From: Styela clava
Taxonomy: Eukaryota; Chordata; Ascidiacea; Stolidobranchia; Styelidae
Assembly: GCF_964204865.1 (NCBI RefSeq)
Contig: NC_135261.1
Location: 9,920,001 to 9,984,000 of the forward strand
Length of the DNA stretch: 64,000 nucleotides
Reading direction: 5' to 3'
The notes beneath the pieces were generated by a model. It worked only from the letters and a program-made list of their open reading frames with translations. It made no database searches and had not been told where the DNA came from. Numbering within the stretch: position 1 is the first letter of the stretch; every line of letters begins with the position of its first letter. Positions 1 to 10,620 of this stretch are shown piece by piece. The position numbers and the translations under genes are program-made.

Positions 1-114
1 AGTACCTAGTATCATTAGCAGAGTAGTTTGTATGATCATGCTAAACAAAATGTCATCCATCTGTTTATGTATCCTCCTTTTAAGTGCTTTCAAATTTCAT
101 TTTACGTAATTCAG

Positions 115-1857
115 ATTACCTCGAGCCTATTTCGTTTCCATCCACGTCTTCTGGTGCAACATCTCAAAGTCCTGTCTTCCACAGAGTTAACAACGGCAGT
201 ATCGCAAGATCAGGAAAGAATCCTCTTACTGCTAAATTATCACTTGGTATGGAAAATCCAGAATATGAACCGACTTTTACTCCATCCACAGGTAGGGTTT
301 ACCTATATCTATAATATTGCTTTTAAATGAATAATAGTTCTTATCTCGTCATGAATATCAACAAAAAATTGGCTCTCCGCTGTAGGTCATATCGATATGT
401 GATGTACTTCTAAAAACAGTTCAATATTTTCAATACCTTTTGTTACATAACTCGCTCATTTTTATTATTTTCGCGTAAACATGCTTCACTACTTATGTTT
501 ATTTGTTACATACCCGTACATTTTAATTATTTTCGCTTACACATGCGCTACTACTTAACTTATGAAAGGACTAGAGAAGCTCTCAGCGCGGCATCTCAGC
601 TTGGTTGGCTTGGGTTTAACAAGGCACAAAATTTTGGCTGCCAAGATAAGCCAAATTTAGTGTGTCGTCGATCTTATTTCTCAGTCAGACATTTTCCGAT
701 GAAATATTTAGTAATGAACTTGATCGTCAAATGGTGGCAATCATCGAAAATGTGCACAAATAAAAATTTAATATTATGGAACAAAAATTCCAATATTTGA
801 CAAATACTTTCCCTCTTTTTCAGCTCGAGTTGGTAACGGCTTCTACAGTGGAATGCATAATTTATTAGGAGCAAGATCTTCCATACCAGTAACGGACGAT
901 GATGGTTACGAAGTTCCAATGGCGGGTGGTCAAAAACCAAATAACCACTATCCAATTACGGTGGATTCAAGAAGGTTGTCCACTGAATACGAGAATATCG
1001 ATATATCAACAGGGATGCCGGATGTTTCAAGAGAATTAGAAGAAGATGAACACGGATATTTGGCAGTGAATAAAACATCCTTGCTACCAAGACGAAGGGA
1101 TTCTCACAGCGGAGAAAGTACTTCGTCTGAAAAACGAGATTCCGGAATGCAGTCAGAAGGCGATGAAGAAGTACCATTAAAACCAGGTGCAAAAAACGGA
1201 AAGGCAGCCGGCGACGTTGGCGCTAACGTCACAAACGAGGGTAAAAACCGGGGTCAAGTGGCGGCCCCATTTCACCCCGAGTCGTCGGGCACTGCAGCAG
1301 ACTACTTTTCAAACAACGCCACCCCCGAAAGAGGATTCAATTTTAATAAACCCAAAGCCAATCCACATCACTCTGTGGATAATCCGAATTATGAGCTTCT
1401 GGAGAACATGACAAACGGTGGATTTGAACCCATGTCAGAATTTAAACCGATGGTGAGTAGAACCAATTCCCAAGATCCTTGGTCGACAAATAACAACCCA
1501 TTCCCTGATTTCCTCGACGATTCTGTCACATCAAAACGAAATCCTATGGATATAAACTTGAATTGTGATGGGCTGGACGATAATATATTTGTTACACCTG
1601 AGTCGAGAAGACGGGGTACGGCTAATGTAAAAGCGCTTGTTGGAGGCGGAGAAGACTTCGACGATATTTTTATCACTCCCGAAACAAAGCGACGAAACAT
1701 ATCAAATGGGGAAATGCCCCAAGATCCCGATGGTATGTTGGGTAAAAGCGTACCCAGGACATATTCTGAACCAGATAGCGGGGTTGGTATAGAAATGGGT
1801 ATTGACAACGCTTTATATCATAGACTGGGTAGCTCTGGTTGGGACGCATCCGATTAA
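115..1857 (+). CDS. Receptor tyrosine kinase-like (ErbB-type) cytoplasmic tail, 3' two exons
   Basis: Two coding exons, 115-291 and 824-1857, are joined by a GT-AG intron (292-823) in phase 1. They give about 403 residues ending at TAA 1855-1857. The 5' part of the gene lies outside the window. No kinase domain is visible. The sequence is a low-complexity tail with many tyrosine motifs: YLEP at the first exon start followed by a PSTS stretch, ENPEYEP, DGYEVP, EYENI (a pYxN GRB2-type site), HGYLAV, ADYF and DNPNYELL (an NPxY PTB-type site). Known ErbB tails start after the kinase with a D/E-Y-L-x-P motif followed by PSTS-like sequence and then carry repeated NPxY and YxN sites, which is the basis for the call. 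It could instead be another receptor tail or a docking adaptor. The last 150 residues contain repeated DDxxFxTPExxRR units (around 1575 and 1660), which I cannot assign. Confidence 0.6.
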
Positions 1858-4800
1858 TCGTTGGTCAAATATGTTCCGAACATAAATTTTCTCTTGAGGT
1901 TTAACTTGTATGAGATTAATACACAAACATCCATTCTGGTGGAGTTGTGAGTGATGATGACATCATAGGAGTGATGTCATCAATATGAGATTCGCGTTCG
2001 AGCTGAAGAGAAATTAAAAATACGTACTAAACTTGAAGTCCGTGTTGTTGTAATACTTCTAAGGTCATTTTTGTTTATATACAAGTTGTATATGATCAAT
2101 TGAGACAGTTTAACGTGTGAGATTTCTGGGAAAAGTGTGAAAATGTAGAGCTAACATTTTGAAATCAAATTTTGCTGCATCGCCAAATTCCACACTAAAA
2201 CGATACACAGACAATTTATGATCGTGAAATAACTGTAACCAATATTTCATTTCGTTTTTGTTTACATTTTAAACTAACTAACTAATTGTATCATTATTTT
2301 GGGAGTTATTTTGCTCGGAAGAAGAACATGCTATTAAATATAAAATAGTGTTTTCATTCGCCACATTCGGTGTCAATTTTGGCAAAACCTAGTTGAATGA
2401 TAAATGCCATGTGTGGTATTGTCGAAAAGATTTAATTTTGCTATGTGTTCTGTCGTAGAACAGAAAAACAAGATTCATTTATTGATCTTTTGTTTGGCCA
2501 ACCAAGTCATACTTTTCCCCAGAAGATACAACACTACGGAGGCGCGAAAAATCACTGCCAGTTCCGTCCAGAATATATTGCTTTTATTATTATTTTACTA
2601 TTGAATTTACACTTTCTATCGTCAACTTTATGGAGCCATCTGACCTCTTGTCACAACATATATTTTGATCGGGTTATTCACGAATAAGAAAAATGAATTA
2701 AATTGGTATGCAGTTGGCCAGAGCTAAATATACATCTGATCGTGTATAACCCGATGATAAAATTATGTGAAAATGACGTCACCCTTATACTATGTACAGT
2801 ACCTTATATGAATTATATTTTCGTCCAAAGCTTTTTTGTTGGTGCTTATATGTTTTATGTGCGTTTTGTCTGTGTTGTGACGTAAAAAATGTATGCCACG
2901 TGATCATTCTACGTCATAATGTGTCAATTTTTTTTATTAATTTTGGTTTAAACAAGTGTTTCTGCGTACGTGGCTGGCGACACGACAAAGCATGATTTTA
3001 TTCATATATCAATAAATAATAATTGGCCGCCACCGATTACATAATTCGCATTCATGTAAAATTTCATAAACCCTGAGATAACTTAGTAATAGTTCACAAA
3101 GTTCCATTTTAAACTGAAAATATATTCCGTTCCCACGTGTTCCAAAGCCGTATTTTCAAAATATTTTTGACAGTGTGAAAATTTTCAACAACCCGCAGGA
3201 AAAGTAAAATAAAACAATTTTGTAAAATCACACTTCCCATTATAATATCCAAAATCCCACGAAGCCAAGTTATTTCGGACTAAAATTTAATATATTTGGG
3301 TAAATGGTGTATAAATTTTTCTATTTGCTTTAATTCAAAATAAAATCATCCTTTTTGATCGGGCATATTATCAACCGTATCTGCACGACGAAAAGTGATA
3401 AACTATAATCGCCAACCTTGCCATTTTTTTTTAATTTTTTCAAACATGAGGGAGGTGTACTATTATGACTCATGATGACGTCATGATTTTAAACATATAA
3501 TATCAGATTTGCAGCCAAAAAGTTAACATCGGAATATTTGGGTATAAATATAGTGAATATTAAACCAAAAAGGTGTAAGTGTTACATTAAAAGCGTCGTT
3601 GTGTTTATGATGGTCGCATGATTTATTTGAGTTAAGTTTAAAGGCATTTGTAGCGTAAATGGCGCCATTCCTGTATTAGAGAGTGTTATTGAAATATATT
3701 TTTCTTCTTTCCTTCTTTTATTATTTCTTTTTGTTTATTACATTGTTTCGTGGTTTATTTTTTATTTATGTGTTGGGGGATTAATAAACGTACATAACAA
3801 CACATCTGGCGTCATTGGAAGTCTCGATATCTTTGAAGCTTAGCTGTTGGAGAATCCACCGTCCACATCCTTGCTACTATTGAAATCAAGATGAGTATTC
3901 ATCCTTGTCACCTGATTGTAAACTAGAGTAGATCATGTTTGTGGGTTGTGATGTAAACTAGGGCTTGGATGAGATTTTCAAAAATTGATGATTTGTCGAA
4001 ATGTAATTTTTGAAAAAATTGTTGTCAAAACAGAGCTTTAACTTCGCTATGACATGATCAGAATACTTTGAGATTTGATAACCCCGGAGAAGTTTGTTAA
4101 TCTCACAGTTTGATTGGTAGATGGTAGGTAGGTAGATGAATGTTCGACAAATGATTTGGTTATCGAATATATAAAATTCAGCGATAACAACGAGGTTAGT
4201 CAAGAAAGGACAGATGTTTGATCAACATGCTTATTCATTTAGTCAAAGAAAATGTGGTGCTCAAAATAAGAGCATAGTTCATAGTTGTTTGTTTGTTCTA
4301 GTCTATTTAAAACCATTTGTTCCAAGAAAGGGCAGAAAAACAACTTGCATTTTCTGCTACAAAAATGATATATATCTTATAAAAACAAACTAAAAACAAA
4401 ACATTTTATAGAGAATGATATGTGAAATAATAACTCTGTTGCGTCACAATGTAAACTTATTAGTTTAGTTAATTATATCTTACTGTTTCAAATCTTCTTT
4501 ATTGTTCGGACATTTGGTAACACGGCTTACGAGTTTGTTTTGGTTTGAAATGCTGAAATGAATGCAAAGAGAAAAAAGAAACCTGGTGGCCTGGGTAGAA
4601 AGTTGTAAGGTATAACAATATTTGAATTTATAGATTCTATGTTATAACATTCTAAGTATAAAGATGATTTATTGAAATAATATCATGGCTATCTACATAT
4701 ACTTTTTTTTTTATTTGAAATGGAGTGTAATTTTCGAAACTGAATAATTCATGGAATACGTAACGTTGACCACATAAAAGTAAAGAACTGAAACTCATCC

Positions 4801-4883
4801 TAGAATATTCAGTCTGAAATTAAAAACTTGGATCGTCCCCTATGTATTTACGCACGCAACTAAATGACATTATCTTATTCTAG
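1858..4883. other. 3'UTR candidate and spacer before the ARF-like gene
   Basis: No coding exon is supported here. The open frames are short, AT-rich and unlike any family I know. AATAAA signals occur at about 3011, 3206, 3339 and 3783-3788. The last, followed by GT/T-rich sequence, could end a roughly 1.9 kb 3'UTR of the receptor-like gene. The rest is ordinary AT-rich sequence, with nothing specific seen between about 3800 and 4860. Confidence 0.4.
4870..4883 (+). promoter_or_regulatory. Possible spliced-leader or 5'UTR splice acceptor at the ARL start codon
   Basis: The pyrimidine-containing sequence ATTATCTTATTCTAG ends immediately before the ATG of the ARF-like gene. Such a site can serve only a 5'UTR intron with no 5'UTR left in the second exon, or spliced-leader trans-splicing, which is common in tunicates. 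The sequence shows the acceptor-like motif only. The use of a leader is inference. Confidence 0.35.
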
Positions 4884-7201
4884 ATGGGAAGCTTACTGAC
4901 CAGAACATTCAAACCTCGATATGTCAGAGTTTTAATATTAGGATTAGATGCTGCAGGAAAGACTACTTTGCTAACAAGAATAAAACACGGACGAACGACT
5001 GATACTATTCCAACAATCGGATTCAACGTCGAAAGCGTTAAGGTTTTATATTTTAGTAAAAACATACGTTACATATTTTTTTTTATAAAACATGGAAATG
5101 AATTATATTAAATGATAGGCTCTCAAAAATTGAAATGAGTGGAACATGAAATAATAACACAAATATATTTGCGTAATAAAATGCAGTGCTGGGCACCCAT
5201 TATGCGTAAAAAAGCACCCAGAAAACACCTCACATAAAAACATGAACTGTACATGTAATATCATGATCATGTACAAACACTCACAACTCAAGTGAGAATT
5301 TGCTGCGTTTCCAATACAGGATTGCAAACGAGGCATCAAATAAAGGATTTGCAACACATAGCTCTGTAGCGGCTCACGGTCGATTTCTTTGCTTCGTTTT
5401 AATTAAAGCTAGTGATGAAGAAGTTTTTTCGTACAAGTAACTGGTTGAATATTCGGACAACAACCTTTTATTTGGATGTTAATATTTAATAATAAAGAAA
5501 AGCATGCAGAACGGAAGAAGCACGCATGCTGACTTTCAGGTTTTTGAATCTGGCGAGATTTGACGACGCACTTTCGCGAAGAATCGGAACCGATAAAGCG
5601 AAAAGTGTAATAACTAATTACTCGACGCGAAGACGTCGCCGGCCGATTAATACGGGCGAGTAATATGACGGGGAAGAGAAATTGCGCAATAAACCAACGT
5701 AACTTCGTCTTTTCCGCTTCGACAATGCGATTGAGACGGCAGAAAATGAACAATACGAAATTTCTCGCGAACCGGCGGCTGGGAACCACTGGTATAGGAG
5801 ACATGTGTGTGCAGTAGGAAGCTATAACTGTAGCTGCTATCGTCAGCGTTTTAAGTCGGATTTCCCAATAGCTCGAAACAGGTCAAATGGAAATTGGAAT
5901 GATGGCTCGAAACTACATAAACACCAGCAAGTCAAATAATTACAATTTAATACCTAGTCATCGTGAAAATAGAAAACATAATTTTCTTTCAGATAAAGGG
6001 AATCAAGTACACATTCTGGGATGTAGGAGGTCAAGATAAATTGAGAGAATTATGGAAACATTATTACTTCGGCACTCACATCCTTGCCTTTGTTATTGAT
6101 TCAGCTTCAAGGTGGGTTTGTTAGCATATACCAAACAACAATATAATGGGCCCACTGCAAATACAATGATTCATAAATATATGTATATAGAAATTTCAAA
6201 GTTTCGTTATTCCAGATTTTTATACGCCTCAAAAGCATCTACAATACGTTTGCATATCATATATTAACATATATTGCTGTGGGATACAAACTGCACTTGC
6301 CAGATGCTCACTACTTTCTCGCGGAAAATGTACTCTTGTCAAACTTTCCTTAATCAAAGTTACATTCCCAAACTGCCTCAATTAAGTTATTAAAGTACCC
6401 TTTCGAAGCTCTCTGCATTTTTTTCAATCTTCACCCTGATTTCACAAGCCATACATTCAGTAAGCTTTGCCTTATAAGAACAGTCTGCCATATTACACAG
6501 GGTCGATCAAATAACATGTTCGAAATCGTGTAGCTTTTCTAGCTGATATGTTTTTCCTGTTCGCATTTCTGTATTTAGAGATACTATAGAGGTCTCGAAA
6601 GAAGCATTATTCGGCGTGTTGATGGATCCACTAATGGACAGTTGTGTGCTGCTGGTTTATGCAAACAAACAAGATATGTCGTGCGCATTTCGAGCAAAAG
6701 AAATTGCTGATAAGTACGCTTTTACTATCACTTAGGCCTACATAAGGATAAGAAGCCATAAAGTGTTGTGAATTATGAAGATTTTTAATGTTACGGTCTC
6801 ATACAATGAAAATGAGCAGAGTTTTGTCCCACATACTAGGCCTACATGTTTTTGACAGAACACTGTCTTGGATCGTCAGGTTTAGTCCTAGCATTGAGTC
6901 TCCATAAAAGGTGTGATCGAGAACTCGGTCATGATTAATCTTCATACAGTGATGCTTATTTATTTACTATATCCCAGAACGCCACGTTTGGGTAATATAG
7001 TCGGTTTTAAGAAAATAAATCGTTGGACAAATTTGCAGGCTATCTTTGCATGAACTTCGCGAAAGACCTTGGCATGTTCAGCCTTCCTGTGCTACAACGG
7101 GAGACGGAGTTTTCGAAGGATTGCAATGGGCAGCTAAGCAAGTCAAGAAGCAAAAAAAGAAAACAATACCTAGAAAATTGTATTTTACAAATCGATTATA
7201 A
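4884..7201 (+). CDS. ARF/ARL-family small GTPase, ARL4/ARL14-like
   Basis: Four exons (4884-5042, 5993-6111, 6579-6713, 7039-7201) have clean GT-AG sites and phases that close to 191 codons plus TAA. The protein has every G-box of an active ARF-type switch. Gly2 is positioned for myristoylation. The P-loop GLDAAGKT is at residues 20-27, switch I IPTIGF at 42-47, WDVGGQ with the catalytic Gln at 62-67, NKQD at 122-125 and the base-binding SCAT at 154-157. Such proteins cycle between GTP and GDP forms and recruit effectors to membranes. Residues 148-161 (PWHVQPSCATTGDG) and the following basic tail with KKQKKK near 174-179 resemble ARL4, whereas the MGSL start resembles ARL14 and ARL11. I therefore place it near that group rather than with ARF1-6. 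The tail is about ten residues longer than in ARF1. The ATG follows directly on a TTCTAG acceptor-like sequence. Confidence 0.93.
5500..5800. other. GC-richer block inside ARL intron 1, candidate regulatory element
   Basis: This part of intron 1 (5043-5992) is clearly richer in G+C and CpG than the surrounding DNA. It contains closely spaced GGAA, GATAA and TAATTA words, for example GGAACCGATAAAG near 5587. Such words are binding sites for ETS, GATA and homeodomain factors. Whether this is an enhancer cannot be told from sequence alone. A 131-codon open frame on the minus strand (5409-5804) covers the same block, but it shows no family features and is probably a by-product of base composition. 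Confidence 0.25.
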
Positions 7202-7852
7202 AGTTGATTTTTAACAAATAGAAAAATTGGATTTATTGAATGCAAAAACAGTAACGAAACACCGATTCTTATGCAGGGTATGACTAGCCTATAGCTTATA
7301 AACTTTAGTGACAGGCTGATGGGATCATTGTCAATCGTGGGGTATCAGTGGTAGTTTACTTGAACATTAAATTGATGTTTTGTTACTGGTCACGTCTTAA
7401 TTCGTCAACCCCATAAGCCTAAAATTTTAGTGTAAAATGGACATGACAAACGTGCTATATTCAGTTTTGGGGCTGATCTCAATGATAGAGGCAACTGGAA
7501 TAAAGTCCGGCATGAAATAGGCCTACTCAAGCCTAAAGGCAGGAGCAAAATCTCTTGAAATTACCTACCGCGTTTCCCAGAAAATATTACCTAACCTGAA
7601 AATAAGACCTATCCTGAATTTTAAAAAGTATTTTAATGTAAGCCTAGTCGATGGCGCGAATTTTTTTTGTTGTAGTCGATAGCATGAAATCTCTTCCACA
7701 CGTTTTAAATGATTGGTCTTTTTGAATAATCAAGCTTCAGCAGTTTTTAAATAAGAACGTGTTATTTATAGATGGTCTAATGGAACTCGGTGTTCATAAC
7801 TTGTATATTTGAAAATCTACTAATTCTCTACTTTGTAATTTTGTTTTTAATG

Positions 7853-7858
7853 AATAAA
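7853..7858 (+). terminator. Polyadenylation signal of the ARF-like gene
   Basis: AATAAA lies 652 bases after the stop codon, with a second AATAAA at about 7878 followed by TGTGTG-rich sequence. The two together are a credible 3' end for the ARF-like transcript and leave about 280 bases before the next candidate ATG. Confidence 0.5.
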
Positions 7859-8159
7859 AACGAAATACATCCCCCAAAATAAACCCTATGTGTGTTTTTT
7901 AAAAGAAAATTGAAATAAGACCTTATCTTATTTCCGGGGAAACATGGTATGTATGTGCTTGTCAAATTTTGCGACGAGAGAAAATCTTGCTAATTTTATA
8001 ATTTGGAAACAATTCTCGGAAAATAATTTTAATTTTATCTCATGAATTTGCTGACGGGTGGTATTTTCGAGATACATATTCCGGAGATCATTGCTTATCC
8101 AGTGAGACATGTCCGCTTGGATTTAAGTGTAAACACTTGAATGTTATCGAAACTGTAAA

Positions 8160-8828
8160 ATGGGTAAAAAGAGATCGCGTTTCACCAAACTTAAAGCTAA
8201 ATTCGAGTGAGTCAATCAAATTTAATACTCTTAAATATCTATAAAAAGTCAGTCTCACTATTTTCAAGAAACGGTTGGATCATGTCAAATACCACGACGA
8301 CGTTCCACAATACGGCTTTGTTGCTCGGAAGTTTAAGTTCCAGCCAGCGGATGCAAAAAGTTTATTAAAATTTCTTAGTACGCCTGCAGAAATTCAGTTT
8401 GTAACTGTTCACATTATCTGATATACAACTGTATCGAATCAAAAGCTACAGATAAGATGGCAGGTCAGTATCAGGTGTTCAGGACAGAAGTAACAAAGCT
8501 ATTGATACCATTTGATACATTCAGAAAAGTACAGAAAAATCAATTAGTAATAAAAAATATTAGAATTACTGGGTTATTGAAATACTCGTTTGCCTCATCA
8601 ATAATTTAAGCTCGACTCCGAATTGACATTGATTCGGCTCTAGATATACTAATAAAAATTTTGGCTCGTTATCGAAAATCGGAAATGTAGCTTCTGATTT
8701 TCATTCGTGAAGATATTACGTGCTTTTTTATAGATCTATACAAGAAGCGTTGGTTGTGTGTTTTGGTGTATATACCATTTGGGTCGCAATGGACTCCGAC
8801 GACCGCATCACAGTATCGCTTTTACACG
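8160..8828 (+). CDS. Unrecognised small gene, three 5' exons
   Basis: I do not recognise the product. A reading frame can be threaded through 8160-8206 (ATG, donor GTGAGT), 8253-8396 (acceptor GTCAG, weak donor GTTTGT) and 8734-8828 (acceptor TTATAG, donor GTATGT), with phases 2, 2 and 1 that agree. It starts MGKKRSRFTKLKAKF, continues as a basic stretch and then reads through an amphipathic segment around LLKFLSTPAEIQ into a hydrophobic VVCFGVYTIWVAM stretch. The frame is open for about 95 codons. No later exon or stop could be placed, because repeats begin six bases after the last donor, so the gene may be interrupted or continue far downstream. It may also be a chance model. Confidence 0.35.
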
Positions 8829-8833
8829 GTATG

Positions 8834-9110
8834 TAGGATAGGGTTTACATATTCATCCCGAGGAGGGTAGGGAACAGTGGCGTAGCAAGACTTTTTTTCC
8901 CACGTTCTTCCTCTTCTGCCCTTTTTTTGCGTTTTTGTGCGCCAATGAGAGGTTTTGCTTTCGACATCATTCTGACAGCCTTCGTAATTTTGCCGGTGCG
9001 ATCAAACCTCAAGACGTCGAAAATCGACGACTTCCTGGCATTGTTACGTAACAAAAAAGGAGTAGGGAAAAATAATACTGATTAAGCATATGGTGAACCA
9101 CGGCCTCGAC
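8834..9110 (+). repeat. Dispersed SINE-like repeat, copy 1, split by a hAT fragment
   Basis: This copy begins TAGGATAGGGTTTACATATT and includes ATATGGTGAACCACGGCCTC. It matches copies at 17356-17533 and about 31235-31325 that share the word order TAGGAT, TTATCCCGGGGGAG, ATATGGYGAACC and CCTCTCGTCCGGTTAC. It is interrupted between 8867 and 9069 by a transposon fragment. The class of the repeat is not known to me. Confidence 0.6.
8875..9061 (-). mobile_element. hAT transposon fragment with remnant N-terminal transposase ORF
   Basis: The fragment starts CAGTGGCGTAGCAAGACT, the same end found at 10460-10477 in opposite orientation. It is flanked by the 8-bp word GTAGGGAA at 8867-8874 and 9062-9069, a hAT-type target duplication. 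The minus-strand frame 8845-9054 reads RNNARKSSIFDV, AVRMMSKAKP and GAQKRKKRAEEEE, a start typical of zinc-finger/hAT transposases. The right terminal repeat is missing although the duplication is present, which points to an internally deleted and end-damaged copy. Confidence 0.65.
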
Positions 9111-9529
9111 CTGTATCAACTTTTTAGTTTATTTATGTACTTTTGTGTGCATCATTATTAGTTTCTTAAAAGAAAGACATTAAAGAATCCCGAACCTTTA
9201 GTCTTGGTGGCAAGTAATGTTGAAGTAAATAAAAAAGTGTTGTATTCATATTTTTGCGATTATGAAGAGATAATATACTGGGAAAGTTGTAATAAGAAAA
9301 GTGAGCCAAGGCTTAACGGGATATCGTAATGTTTGCACGGAGTGCAACTAAGATAAGCACATATTCAATGGTTAGGCAAGGCTCACGAGAGTCCCAGAAG
9401 TATGGTACGTTTCCCATTCAAACGTGAATGCATGTGCTTCGAACTCTGCGCGGCATGTGAATGCAATATTGTTCGAATTGATTAGTCTTGTCAAAGGTTG
9501 ATTAAAATCTGTTAATTAAGTAGGATTTT

Positions 9530-10620
9530 GATCCGACATTTCCTCGTGGGTAGCGTGGCGCAAAGAAATCGTCGAGGTCAGTCAAACATCAGGCTAGTGG
9601 GCAGTGGCGTAGTATCCACCCCCGCGGTCGCGGGGGGCCCCACAGCGCAAAGAGGACCCAAGCGGTTAGAATTTAGAAATTTAAGCCGCAAAACTAAAAG
9701 CTGCATTGCAAAACCAGTAATGCACATCTTATAATGTTGATGTTAGTTCTGCTCAAATCGTTTTGTTACGTAACAATGCCAGGGATTGTTCGATTTTCGA
9801 CGTCGTTTGGTTTGCTTGTACCGGCACAATTGTGAAGGCTGTCAGAATGATGTCGGAAGCAAAACCTTTCAGTGGCGCGCAGAAACGCAGAAAAAGGGCA
9901 GAGGGGGGAGAACGTATGAAAAAAATTAAAGTAACCAAGATAAACGAAATATTTAAACTAAAATTGAAACAAGTAGCTTGGGAATACCGAACGTAACTGA
10001 GGAAGAATTAGGCCTAGCATCGGTGGTATCGGTAGAAAACTCCGGAAAACCAAATACGTGTTCAATCTAGAAACGTGATGGCGCCGGCGCGAATGAATTT
10101 CTTCCGAAACTTACACGAAAATTATCACAGGTAAGCTACTGACTTTTGAAGCAAATTGAAACGGTTGCATAATTTGGTTTTCGAAAATGAAATTAATAAA
10201 AAATTATTTTAGGAGCACGATGTCGCAGGAAAGGCTCTCTGGACTGGCGCTGCTGAGTATTGAATCTAAACGCTCGACCCGACTTGATATGACGAAGATG
10301 GTGGACAAGTTTGCTAACGCAAAAGCGCAAATTTTAGGTTACCATTGCTTTTTTATAGCGACATGTTATGCATTGACGAAATAAGAAAAAAAAACGTTGT
10401 TTCAGCTTTTAGGATTATTTCTATGAAATATTTTTTTGGGGGGGGGGGGGGGGCACGAGAGTCTTGCTACGCCACTGCTAGTGGGTACGAATCCCGTAGG
10501 GTATGCAGGGTATTGTAGTGAAAGAGCCAAAGAAATGAGCCAGTGCAAAAGATCGGGAGAGGAGCAGCAAGGCGGGCAAGGAAGATGCAGAGTGACAAGG
10601 GAAAAAGGCATGCTATGGAA
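9530..10620 (+). repeat. tRNA-like (SINE-type) sequence interrupted by the hAT insertion
   Basis: Removing 9602-10477 and one duplication joins GGGTAGCGTGGCGCAAAG (A-box-like, from about 9548) to GTGGGTACGAATCCCGTAGG (B-box-like, around 10481-10500). That order and spacing resemble a tRNA head. The sequence after it, to about 10620, is purine-rich and not tRNA. A tRNA-derived SINE split by the transposon is a reasonable reading, but no paired acceptor stem was demonstrated. Confidence 0.35.
9602..10477 (+). mobile_element. Non-autonomous hAT element with 8-bp target duplication
   Basis: This 876-bp element has termini CAGTGGCGTAG and CTACGCCACTG and is flanked by CTAGTGGG at 9594-9601 and 10478-10485. 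It keeps two pieces of a transposase gene. The frame at 9763-9996 reads RNNARDCSIFDV and SGAQKRRKRAEGGE, matching the 8.9 kb copy. The segment near 10211-10330 reads SQERLSGLALLSIESK and then DKFANAKAQI, typical of the C-terminal dimerisation region of hAT transposases. The catalytic middle is absent, so it can only have moved with help in trans. A 13-15 base G run lies near 10439. Confidence 0.88.

Noticed and set aside
5409..5804. 131-codon open frame on the minus strand within ARL intron 1
   Set aside because: It coincides with a GC-richer block where stops are rarer, lacks family features and splice context, and lies antisense in an intron.
7023..7214. ORF reading MDKFAGYLCMNFAKDLG over the last ARL exon
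   Set aside because: Wrong frame. The correct frame from acceptor 7038 gives the conserved ARF C-terminal helix region.
9541..10500. Functional tRNA gene
   Set aside because: A-box and B-box-like words are split by an 876-base transposon and no acceptor stem was found, so it is at most a tRNA-derived repeat.
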